Shown here: positions 54,703 through 64,000 of the stretch, piece after piece
Numbering within the stretch: position 1 is the stretch's first letter
Layout: every line of letters begins with the position of its first letter
Origin: Avena insularis
Taxonomy: Eukaryota > Streptophyta > Magnoliopsida > Poales > Poaceae
NCBI GenBank assembly: GCA_023614405.1
Contig: CM042684.1
Span: forward strand, 467,737,650 to 467,801,649
Reading direction: 5' to 3'
Length of the DNA: 64,000 nucleotides
The notes under the pieces: model-generated
What the model was told of the DNA's origin: nothing
The model's input: the letters and a program-made list of their open reading frames with translations, nothing else
The model's database searches: none
Made by a program: the position numbers and the translations under genes

Positions 54703-56724
54703 TCACTGTGCCACCACGGTCCGCGGCGACACGGTGGAGGTGGGACAATCGGTGTCCTGCGCCGCGTTGGCGGCCGCCCAGCGCCGGCACGCCCTGCCGA
54801 GCGACGCCGCCTTCCGCCGCGCGCGCTCCGAGCCGGAGCCCATGAGCTCCCAGATCGCCCACTCCACCCCGGCCACCGCCAGCACCTGCGTCACCGCTGC
54901 GGCGCCCGCGCGCCGGCACAGCAGCACCAGCGTGGCCGCGGCGCACTCCCTCGACCACTCCGTGCCGCGCCGCATCTCGGCCACCAGCCGCGCCACGGCG
55001 CCGTCGATCTTCACGATCGCGTCGGCCCCGCCGCGCTTCGCCAGCGACGCCAGCACGGCCGCCGCGGTCTCCTCCTCGCTGATCGACGAGAACGCTGCCT
55101 CCGCGGCGCCCGCTCCCACGAGCTTTCCTACGTTCTCCCTCTCGGCGGACAGGCACAGCAGCGCCGCCAGCGCGTCCTTCTTGGTGCTCGACGGGCCAGT
55201 GCGCACGAGCTGCACCACCTTCTCGACGACACGCGGGTTACGGCCCAGCCGGCGGCGGTACGAGTGGACGGCCGACAGGCTGAGCACGGTGGCCGCGGCG
55301 TTCTCCTTCGCGCGCCAGGTCGCGCCGGAGCCCATCACTTGGCAGAGCGCCGTGACCGCGCCGTCCGCGTGCATGATGCGCTTCTTGTTGGCCTCGAGGA
55401 TGGAGAGGTTCAGCAGCGCCGTCACGGCGTTCAGCTGCAGCGCGGCGTCCTCCGAGTTGAGCAGCGGCACCAGGAGTGGAACCGCGCCGGCCTCCCCGAT
55501 GAATGCGCGGCTGTCGGAGCCCGACTTGGCGAGCTGCCGGATCTCGTGCACCACGCGGTTGTCCGACCCAGGGGAGAACGAGGCCGAGAGCTTCTTCACC
55601 AGGAACGACGCGGTCATGCGCGCCGCCTCCACCGCGGCCTTGTTGGCGGCCACCGGTGGCGCCGGCTCGGGCTTGCCAGGCTCGCTGCCTTCCATGGGGA
55701 TGCCGTTCTCCCGGCACCACCGCGAGATCAAGTTCTTGAGCGCCTTGTTCGGCACGAGCTCCAGATTCGTCAGTACCTGGCCGGTCTTGGGGCAGGTCGA
55801 CTTGCCGGCCCCGAACCACCGCGTGATGGACTCGCGGTCGTACGTCTGGCCACTAGAGGACACGACGGGGTCGCGCATCAGATCGAGAGAGATGGGGCAG
55901 CGGAAGTCCGGCGGCGGCGCGGGAGGCTCGGCGGCATCGTCGTCAAGATCCACCTTGGAGTCCATCGGCCGAGGCGTGGCGGCGCTGAAGAGGACGCACT
56001 TGGCGTACCGAAGGAGCCCGACGAGGGCGATCATGGCCGACGTCCACCGCTCCGCCAGGCGCTCGCCGATCTCCCGCTCCAAGATCTCGATCTCCTCGCT
56101 GCAGCTGGCCGGGTCGTTGATGGCCACCTCCTCGAGGATGGCCTCCAGCCGCTCCCGCCCCGGCACGATCTCCCGCTCGACCTCGTGGATGAGCGCCAGC
56201 ACGCTGGCCTTGAGCTCCCGCTCCGCCGCGACCTCGGGCGCGGGGCGCCGGCACTGGCGCGACGCGAGCGCGAGGAGGTCCGCCACGTCGTCGGCGAGAC
56301 CGAGCTCGGCGACGGGGAGGATGTCGAGGAGCGTGGCGAGGTCGTGCTGCAGCTCCCGCACACGCCCGGCGATCTCGTCGGACTGCAGCAGCAGGCGCAT
56401 GCGGCTGCGCGCGGCGCAGTCGGCCACGACGGCCTTGAACCGCTGCAGCACGAGGAGCACCTCGCGGAGGCACAGCGACGCCGACCTTGGCAGACCGCCG
56501 GCGACGCCCAGGAGATCATCGAACACGGCTACGAGAAGCTTCGCGCGCCGGGACACGGAAGCGAAGACCGCCCTGAGGAACGGCGCCGGCGGCTCGGCGG
56601 CGGCCAGGTCCCGCGCCAGGCGGTGAAGGGACCTGAGGATCTCCGCGTCGGTGGCCGAAGAGGAGTACGACGACGAAGAAGAAGAAGCGGCAGCGGGCGC
56701 CGCCGCGTTCCTCGCGTTGGCCAT
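54703..56724 (-). CDS. U-box / ARM-repeat E3 ubiquitin ligase, PUB16/PUB17 type
   Basis: Single exon, 673 residues, ATG at 56724 in GCAATGG context, TGA at 54703. Residues 1-25 are Ala/Ser-rich. Residues 30-250 form the helical U-box N-terminal domain (RRAKLLVAVFDDLLG, SDEIAGRVRELQHDLATLLD). Residues 271-343 are the U-box: PPDFRCPISLDLMRDPVV, SSGQTYDRESITRWF, CPKTGQVL, VPNKALKNLI. Residues about 390-655 are armadillo repeats (GAVPLLVPLLNSEDAALQLN, NAVTALLNLS, KENAAATVLSLSAVH). The U-box binds an E2 and the ARM part selects the target. PUB17/ACRE276 relatives act in defence-linked cell death; the role here is by family only. No stop or frameshift and high GC3 support a functional gene. Single-exon structure fits this subgroup. 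Confidence 0.93.
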   Translation of the reverse strand: MANARNAAAPAAASSSSSSYSSSATDAEILRSLHRLARDLAAAEPPAPFLRAVFASVSRRAKLLVAVFDDLLGVAGGLPRSASLCLREVLLVLQRFKAVVADCAARSRMRLLLQSDEIAGRVRELQHDLATLLDILPVAELGLADDVADLLALASRQCRRPAPEVAAERELKASVLALIHEVEREIVPGRERLEAILEEVAINDPASCSEEIEILEREIGERLAERWTSAMIALVGLLRYAKCVLFSAATPRPMDSKVDLDDDAAEPPAPPPDFRCPISLDLMRDPVVSSSGQTYDRESITRWFGAGKSTCPKTGQVLTNLELVPNKALKNLISRWCRENGIPMEGSEPGKPEPAPPVAANKAAVEAARMTASFLVKKLSASFSPGSDNRVVHEIRQLAKSGSDSRAFIGEAGAVPLLVPLLNSEDAALQLNAVTALLNLSILEANKKRIMHADGAVTALCQVMGSGATWRAKENAAATVLSLSAVHSYRRRLGRNPRVVEKVVQLVRTGPSSTKKDALAALLCLSAERENVGKLVGAGAAEAAFSSISEEETAAAVLASLAKRGGADAIVKIDGAVARLVAEMRRGTEWSRECAAATLVLLCRRAGAAAVTQVLAVAGVEWAIWELMGSGSERARRKAASLGRACRRWAAANAAQDTDCPTSTVSPRTVVAQ

Positions 56725-56818
56725 TGCGGCAGTCGGAAGGAAGCGGATGCGTGAAGGGTTTGCTGAATTGGAGGATATGATTAATGGATATTGATCTGGA
56801 ATGGAGAAGAGGAGTAGG

Positions 56819-56826
56819 TATATATA
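56819..56826 (-). promoter_or_regulatory. TATA box of the U-box gene
   Basis: TATATATA lies 95 bp upstream of the ATG on the coding strand, within GCTCGTATATATACCTAC. Position and sequence fit a core promoter with a leader of roughly 60 bases. Confidence 0.65.
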
Positions 56827-57689
56827 CGAGCGAGACGTGTTGGCGCGTTGAGCTGGGATCGGGGTAGTAAATTGGACGGAATCGTCCCGACTTTCGTGGA
56901 CCGTGATGCCATGCTTACCGGCCTCATCACCATTATTTATTCTCTTCTTCTATCCCTCTCTTATTTTTCGCTTATTTTTTAGGTGAGATTGTTGGAAGGA
57001 AGACGTGGTGAAGTGTCGACGTTGGATCAGAGGTCATGGACGGGTGGGATGGATTGGTAGGGTGGGCTTGAACTCATGACCCGGCTCCGGCTGGTTGGTT
57101 TGATCTGATCGCTTCCGTGATCTCTGCATCTGCAGGCCGGGTTATGGGTTGGAAATTGTCCAGGCAGCTGATGCAGCCTGCAGAGTGACACGGTCCGACG
57201 AGCCTCGTCCATTTGATCGCATCTGTGTCACGACTACTTCCATCGTAATTTTGAAGGTCTAGTGGACGGCAATGCATGTGAATTCAAAACATGACAATAA
57301 CGGTTGGAGCTGAAGGCTATGTTACACGACTCGGCGAATGCATATTGAATTGCGTTCTTCATTGGTTACTTTCGTGTTTTGGACTTTTTCGAGACAGAGA
57401 TAAACTCGTTGTTGTTACAACACAAAAATCATTGTTTGTTGCTCCTAGTTGTCAATAAAAAACTAGCACTCCATAATGAGATACACTTTTGTTTGATGAA
57501 TAATAATTAGTTTGTTGATGTGAGTTGAAATAATATATTTGTTTGAGGGTTTGAACGTAAAATGTACAAATAATATAGAGATGAGAATAAAGATGTATTG
57601 GGTGAGATCTAGAGAATTCCCGTTTCATCTAGTACTGGACTCATTCCTCGATCCTCAAAAATTGCAACTTACTTGATAAATCACATGCA
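56827..57689. other. Upstream region of the U-box gene, no gene seen
   Basis: Mixed sequence without a conserved ORF. It probably holds the rest of the U-box gene promoter up to the Copia relic. Confidence 0.4.
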
Positions 57690-59067
57690 TCTTCGTGTTC
57701 TAGATTACAAATCCCGCTGAGTGTCCTTTGAACTCTAATGAATATGTGGTTCCTCCAAAGATCTTTGGGAGTGTTTGTTTTGTGCATGATTATGGAAATT
57801 CGGTTGGGAAATTAGATTCCGTGTTGTTAAATGTGTGTTCATGGGTTATTCTCCCTCAAAAAGGGGCTATAGATATTGGTGTTCTTCGGAGCATCTTTGT
57901 TTATGAGCGGGGATGTAACTTTCCGTGAGGATGAACCATATTATGGGTCAAATGTTGGTTCTGGTATTTCCTTGTCTCCATCTGATGAGCAGCAAGAAAG
58001 GGGAAGTAAAGGACATGTCCTTGTTCTTACTCCCACTCCAGGTGATTCTTTGTCTACTAATAACAGTCAAAATCACGGGGAAGAAAATGATTGTGTTACT
58101 GATAATAACTCTTCTCTTGGAGACGAGGATGATGCTATAGGACACTTATCACTTCCATCTCAAGGTGAGGAGTCCCAAATGCATGAGGACCCATGTACCA
58201 ATACTATCCCTTCTAATTATGTAGCTCCTCCTAGCACTTTAGGGCAAAGTGATAACAAACTTTCTACTTATGTAGATAACATACCTATTGCATTGTGAAA
58301 ACCTTCTAGAACCTGAACACACCATGATATATTAAAAGACTGGAAATATGATATAGCCAATTATATCTCCTATGAATATTGTAGTCCATTTCTCCAAATT
58401 AGTATCGCCTCTCTTGATCCTATTTCCATACCAAATGACTAGAAAGTAGCGTTGGAAGTAGCAAAATGGAACGAAGCAATGCTAAATGAGAGCAGAGCAT
58501 TGGAAAAAACTTGGGAGCCCGTAGATCTACTATCATGTAAGCAACTGGCAGGATGCAAACGAGTGTTTACTGTTAAGCACATGCTAGAAGGAATGATAGA
58601 CAACTATAAAGTACTCCTTTAACCAAGGGGTACACATCGATTTATGATATAGGCTATGAGGAAACCTTTGCACATGTCGCAAAGATGAACTCTATGAGGA
58701 CTCTCATATCTTATGCAGTTAATTTTGCTAGGAGCATCTACCAGATGGAAGTAAAATATGTATTTTTTCATGGTGATCTTCATGAAGAGGTGTATATGCA
58801 AATTCCACCTGGTTTTGAGTCCAGCCATAGTACATGAAAAGTACTACGCCTACATCCTTTGTTGTATGGGTTAAAACATTCATCAAGGTCATGGTTTGAT
58901 CGTTTTAGACAAACTATGCAGAAAAAGAGGCTATCAACAAAGACACAATGACCATACAATATTCTATAAACATTCTAATAACAAGACCACAATCTTGATA
59001 GTGTACGTTGATGGTATTGTGATGGCAGACAATGATACCATGGAAAATGGACACTTGAGCTACTTTC
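57690..59067 (+). pseudogene. Copia retrotransposon pol relic (integrase end to RT)
   Basis: The reading begins with VVPPKIFGSVCFVHDYGNSV, the segment after integrase in Copia pol, shifts frame near 57880, then reads SGDVTFREDEPYYG and an acidic Ser-rich linker to a stop at 58296. From about 58450 follow VALEVAKWNEAMLNESRALE and CKQLAGCKRVFTVKH, the start of RT, then many stops, and IVLDKLCRKRGYQQRHNDHTI, ILIVYVDGIVMADND (YVDG in place of YVDD) near 59000. It ends at the LTR border at 59068. Stops in every part show long decay. Confidence 0.8.
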
Positions 59068-60223
59068 TGAAGGAGATATGCCCTAGAGGCAAATATTAAA
59101 GTGTTTTATTTGATACATCTTGTGTATGTTCATAATATGTTTCATACCGTGCTATAACTGTGTTAATACGAAGCGTTAATACACATGTGGTATGTAAATA
59201 AAACGTGTCTCTGGTTACCTCTAGTAAACTAGCTCGTTGGTCATGAGGATGATCTAGGTTTTCGAGATTATGAGCATTTATGTCAATTGACAATAAGGTC
59301 ACATCATTAGTTGAATGATGTGACAGACAAACACCCAACAAGTTATATATCAATGAGATCTAGTTATAAATATTCATCATTGATGTTAACAAAAGAAATC
59401 TCGTAACGTGATCCTTTAACTGTGAGATAATACAAATCACCATTTTGGAGGGAGCTTAGATGGCATCAAGTATCAATCCGTAAAAGGGTGATCAAAAAGC
59501 TACCACTCAGGTTTTCCAAAGAAACGTGTAGAGGAGTACATATCAAAACCAGGATTTACCAAATCCAAATAACGGATAGATACACATGGCCATCTCGGTG
59601 AGGTTGCATTAACGAAGCTTGCAAGCGTGTGACTGGGTCACGGAATGCAACGACATAGAAACAAGTAAACAAGTTCATCGGTAACAAGGTGGAACTAGGT
59701 ATGAGGATACCGGAGATCAAACCTCGGATGAACTAGGTATCAAGTGGTAAAGGGAACAGGGAGCGACATTAAAGGTTCAAGCAATAAGATTAATGAAATG
59801 CACGGGGGGTCATCATGGGCATCCAGGTCCCGTTGATGATCATTGATACGAGAGAGGTCTCGATCATGTCCGGAGTGTTTTCGAACCGAAGGGTGTCACG
59901 CTTAAGGGTGAGTACACATAGCGATCGATACGGTACCATTGGAGAAATGAGAGAGAGAAACTAGAATAGTTCCGTGTAATACCCGATGTTGATCGAAGGG
60001 GTCCGTAAGGAGTTCCGGAGTGAAGGAATATAATAATATATGTGTTTTATATTAATTGGTTGAATTAATATTAAAATATATTTTTTATTTTATTTTTATA
60101 GGCAGCCTTTGCTAATGGGCCTCACCCGGAGGGGAAGCCCAAAGGGGCAAGGCGCCTAGGGAGGAGGGACAACCGGCCAGGCCCTAGTGGGCTCCCCATG
60201 TGGGGCCCACCTAGGTCAGCAGC
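59068..60223 (+). repeat. Copia LTR, left piece (Angela/BARE-like)
   Basis: Begins TGAAGGAGATATGCCCTAGAGGC and continues with ACTAGCTCGTTGGTCATGAGG, ATAAGGTCACATCATTAG and TGGGTCACGGAATGCAACG, the order seen in Angela/BARE LTRs. It starts within the RT relic without a polypurine tract, so either an internal deletion joined RT to the 3' LTR or a separate LTR inserted (candidate duplication CTTTC, 59063-59067). It is broken at 60223 by the solo LTR. Confidence 0.75.
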
Positions 60224-61904
60224 TGTTGACTGCAAGTGCATAGATCAATTGTAGCTAGTTTCGAAGTAAAGATATCGAACCCACATAGAGCTATTGGTAA
60301 ATGTCTTTATGTCCCTCATTACTATCTACCAAAGGATACTTGTAAGCTGCCTTTGATCTCAAGTAAAGGGTGTTTGAAAAGTTTTTGATTGTTTGCAGAA
60401 AAGTAATTAAAACGAATAAAGAAAGCAAGTAACAAGTTCGTGTGAAAGTGTGGTTGAATCCAATAGGGCTAAAACGTTCTCGGGGATGTAGGATATACCG
60501 CTAGCATAGTATTGTTAATTATTAGTAATCAAGATAACATACTTCTTGTGTCATGAGATGTGTGGAGAGAGCTCCATAATAAGATATTCACTACAAGGCT
60601 CGTAGGAAGCCACTTTGTTGAGCCAAGAGTGAGGTTACCTCTAAATAACCATTGGGATGTCTGAGAGCAATCACCCATACAAACCACGCCAATTAAGGGT
60701 TTTCCGTAGATATCGTAATTAGCTTAGGGAGTCACTCTTTTATCCTCCTTTGACCGTGTAGGTTACGAGCTAGCGCCAATCTGTCACGGGGCTATTCTGG
60801 GTACGATTCCAAAACACATCCAAAGGATTTTCCCTCCCTTTAGTCCCAAGGGCAAATGATATGTGGCCAACAACACATACCATCTAAAGAGAGAGATCAA
60901 ACACAAATCATAAATCTATCATAGACCAGCAAGTCATATGGACACAACAATAGATCATCTTTATTACAAATTCATAATGATGCTAGGGTTTCTCCATCTC
61001 CCCAAGAACAAAGGAACTACTCACATATAAAGACAATCAACATCATGGCAATCATATGTATGGGATATGAGAGTACAATTGAATACAAGTGAAGATCCAC
61101 ACTAGGTTTGGATTACAGCCAAGTAGACGAAGGGGATCAGTGTTGGAGACGTTGGTGATGTAGATCGGTGTGGAGGCCTTCAAGATCCAAGTCCCTTCTC
61201 CTCTTGAGCAATGGTGATGGTGGAGATCTTTTGGAGGCGGCGGCTATGGAGTTTCCAAGGCGGCAGGGCTCCGCCGTGGAGGTATGTGGAGAGATATGCC
61301 CCTCCCTTGGCTCCTTGCCTCTTTATATAGGCCTAGGGGTACCCCCAATATCTCCCAATACGTTCCGTATGACCTAAGGAAGGTCTAGGAACATACGGGG
61401 ATGGATTCTGTGAAGAAACGCGTCCAGAACAATCATTTCTATGCGTCCAGGCCCATGGTACGGGCGGACGGGGTGTTGTATGCTTTTGTATTTTGGCCAC
61501 TATTTCTTCATACGAACCTAGATTTGGATGTTCTTAGACTCGTTGGATTCGTACGAGGGATATAATACCATGGCCTTGGATCTTCATTTGGAGTTTATGG
61601 AAAAATCCACTTTTCCCACCTCTCAAATGGCTAAGTCGGGTGCCTGCAACTCCTCCATATTACAACTTCTTGGTTCCTTTTGCCTTGATTTATCCATAAT
61701 CCAACACAACACCTACACACAAGTCAAAGACAAGAAAAAGTAATAAAATCCTAATAAGACTACTAATTGTGCAAAGTCTATGTAAAAATGAATGAGAACT
61801 GGTAAACATACACAATAGGCATAGTTGTAGATAGATGTAACAACTAATGAGTGACAAAATAAATAATTTATATACTTAAATATGCCTCAATTTTGGACTC
61901 ATCA
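60224..61904 (+). repeat. Solo LTR with perfect TSD
   Basis: 1681 bp, starts TGTTGACTGCAAGTGCATAG and ends TTTTGGACTCATCA. GCAGC is present on both sides (60219-60223 and 61905-61909), and the host LTR continues after it. CTCTTTATATAGGCC near 61318 is a TATA-like site. No internal domain. The family is one whose LTR starts with AAGTGCAYRGATC...GATATCGAACCCAC, common in Triticeae; I do not name it. Confidence 0.82.
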
Positions 61905-61909
61905 GCAGC

Positions 61910-62090
61910 TTCCCCTTGGTGGCCGATGGCTGTGGGAATAGTCCCACACCGCCTGTCTCTTGGGTGGTGCCCCTCCCCTCCCACTATATATAGGGGTCAC
62001 CTCCTCCTCTTGGAACCATCCCATTCTATTTTTTTTCTCTCTCTCTCATTTCCTTTGAGGGTATCTCCGTAATATTGGATAGGACCTCAG
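61910..62090 (+). repeat. Copia LTR, right piece, end missing
   Basis: TTCCCCTTGGTGGCCG...CCCACTATATATAGGGGTCACC continues the LTR through its TATA box (about 61984). The usual LTR end (GAAAATTT...CTACGATCCCCAACA) is not found, so the right end has been lost. The border at about 62090 is approximate. Confidence 0.5.
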
Positions 62091-64000
62091 GTGTATTGAG
62101 TCGGAGGGAGTAGTTAAATTTGTTAATACTACTAGGATGTTCCACGAGGTGTTAGTACAACATTGGCGACGCAGCATGGAAAAGTGCACCAACGGCAGAC
62201 TATATCCCGATAGCCAGTTGTTAATTCCCGACATATGTGCAATTTTTTGTCCGTTACACAATGCAACGGCATGCCCACGCCACACTTCTCTCTATATAGC
62301 AACTTACCTAGTTTTCTCAGCTAGGCTGGGTCGATCGTGATACCACATTTCTGAATCGTCCACGAGCGAGTCAGTTTCGCCCACGAAGTTCACGTTCCAC
62401 CGAATCGAAGTGTCTCGAGGGACGCCCTGCTGAGCGTCGCATCTTCTAAATGTGGATCGGCGGGTATAACTGGATGACCAACGAAAATGGCGTGAGCGCG
62501 GAAACATACACCAAATCGGATATGTGCAGCCATCGTCCCGTCGAAAGTGGCAAGCCGACGGCTGCAGAATAACGCAACGGCCGGCCAACGTACGTACGGG
62601 CACATTCACGTCAGAAAATAGCCGGCGGGCTGGGCTGGGCTGCCGGAATTAATTCCGCACGGTACCGCAGCAGCCACGACGACCCGCCGCCCGCGTACGG
62701 AACGGCAGACGGCGCTAGTTCTCCGGCGAGAACGAACGACCCCTGCCTGCCGCCGGCGCAGGCGTGCGTACTGCGTACGGGCTGCAGGTCGGCAGCGGTC
62801 AATAATATTTCACGGCGCCGGCTGTAAAAGTACGCTCCCAAAAAAGTGGGAAATTTTGACAAGTCACCGGCTAGCCAGTCGTGCAAACGAACACGCCATA
62901 AACGTTAGTTAATTAATCCGCGACACCGTCCCGGTGCAGTAAAAAACCCGTGCTTAATTATATAGCCTTTGACCTGATCCCGATCCGATCCTGACATATA
63001 GGCTTCGCCAGAGCAGGCCGCGTGGCAGCAGCAGCGTCCACCAGCGGCGTCTTTTGACCACGTTTAGTAGTACTACTCCTGACGGCCGGCGCGCGAGTGG
63101 TAAGCTCCAGCTAATCCCGGTAGCGATCCAGCGAGATGCCTCCGTTTAGTTCGCGTGGACGGCCGCCGGCCGGCGAAAGGCGGATCGCTGAGGCTGAGCT
63201 AGGGGCCTGCGCGTGCGCGTCACTTCGGCACGTCGTGGTCGTGGAGACAACGACGCGACGCCTGGCCGGGAGGGAGGCGCCGAATGTTGCCGCCGCGGCG
63301 CGGTAAAGTAATAATCGTCGGCCGACAGCTGAGCAGCGTCACGGCTGCGGCTTCTTTTCTTCTACGGGAAGGCGGCGTTCCTTGTTTTACGTATGATGAC
63401 GAGTTGTATGTCGACCGTAAGTAGAACGGTCGCCGCGTGGCGACTGCGACGGCCGGGACGGCGTACGTGCGTGATGATGGAGAGGAAGCGTACGCGTGGC
63501 CCGCGCGTGGTGGAATGGAACCATAGCCAGGGAGGGAGGAATGGGGTAGTAGTATGTGTGAGTGCCCACGCGCTGCTAATGACAGCGCTGCGTTGTGATT
63601 ATACTGGCGCCGTTTGGACCAGTCGAGCGTTGCATGTAACCTGGGTAGCGTGCCATGGCCCGTGTGATCCATCCGATCCAGTGTGTGTTCAAGGTTCGTG
63701 CACAGCTGATTCGTGGAAAAGAAGTTTCAATCAATAGAGCATTTCTTTTGCAGAAAAAAGGGCGGTCAAAATGCTCTGCCGTGGCCCTTCTAGTAGAGCA
63801 TCTCTAAGAGCTAATCCTAGAATTTCGATAAATACCCCAAAACTGAAAAATGGGGATTTTCCTAAAAAAAATAGCAGTACATCCAAATAAGTTTGTCTTC
63901 GCCATCACAACCTCCTAGTTATCTCTCGTGGTGTCATTGTCTCTCCTCTTCCTCATTTCGACCTTCATTTTCGTTCCTCTGACAGACTAGACGCTACCTT
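62091..64000. other. GC-rich region without recognised gene
   Basis: No ORF with a known motif. 62300-63700 is rich in CGTACG, GCCGGC and CGACGG words, the composition seen near grass gene promoters, so a gene may lie outside the right edge. A 150-codon minus-strand frame (63220-63672) is compositionally odd and has no motif. From about 63780, AGAGCATCTCTAAGAGCTAATCC resembles the end of a common grass MITE. Confidence 0.4.

Noticed and set aside
54562..56754. Long plus-strand frames (730 and 647 codons) over the U-box gene
   Set aside because: They are mirror frames of a very GC-rich coding sequence. The minus-strand frame has the domains; these have none.
61168..61743. Short plus-strand frames
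   Set aside because: They lie inside the solo LTR at 60224-61904 and have no motif.
63220..63737. Frames on both strands near the right end
   Set aside because: GC-rich sequence open by composition; no motif and no ATG context or splice sites that support a gene.

Overview
This window looks like nuclear DNA of a Triticeae grass (the wheat, barley, rye and Aegilops group). The reasons are Angela/BARE/WIS-type Copia LTRs, a Gypsy LTR beginning TGATACG and ending in the TAGACRTCA style, two large Tat-type Gypsy elements, a CACTA transposon and several Stowaway MITEs. No RNA gene or CRISPR array was seen. Only two protein genes look intact: a small RING-H2 gene (47358-47918, +) and a single-exon U-box/ARM E3 ligase gene (54703-56724, -).

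Layout. 1-5097 is the 3' part of a Gypsy element, split by a perfect Copia solo LTR (437-2081, target duplication TTTCA). That Gypsy sits in the subterminal part of a CACTA transposon whose right side runs to about 12066. The CACTA carries a decayed En/Spm-type second gene, an Ulp1-like domain and a small intact ORF with an RNase H1-type hybrid-binding domain and a membrane tail. 13963-28282 is a complete 14.3 kb Tat-lineage Gypsy (TSD GCAAA). 29667-44997 is a small gag-bearing element with a second complete Tat-lineage Gypsy (31958-44961, TSD CATCC) inside its 3' LTR. These two insertions appear to lie within the introns of one decayed HMG-box gene on the minus strand, whose putative exons are scattered from about 13856 to 46668. 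An out-of-frame SMAX1-like fragment (about 45955-46195) lies in the same interval.

The right third has the RING-H2 gene, MITEs, a 669 bp fold-back element made of CATTCGG-type repeats, the U-box gene, and a decayed Copia element followed by a truncated LTR that was itself hit by a solo LTR (60224-61904). The last 1.9 kb is GC-rich and holds no gene I can recognise.

The most interesting shared feature is that both Tat-type Gypsy elements carry, between integrase and 3' LTR, a multi-exon gene on the opposite strand. It has a gypsy-associated N-terminal domain, basic nuclear-type motifs, a coiled coil and (in the first element) an acidic tail. In the first element the exons are bounded by GT-AG sites, and one intron holds nine 59 bp tandem repeats. 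The gag-pol frame of that same element is broken by 13 stop codons and no frameshift.
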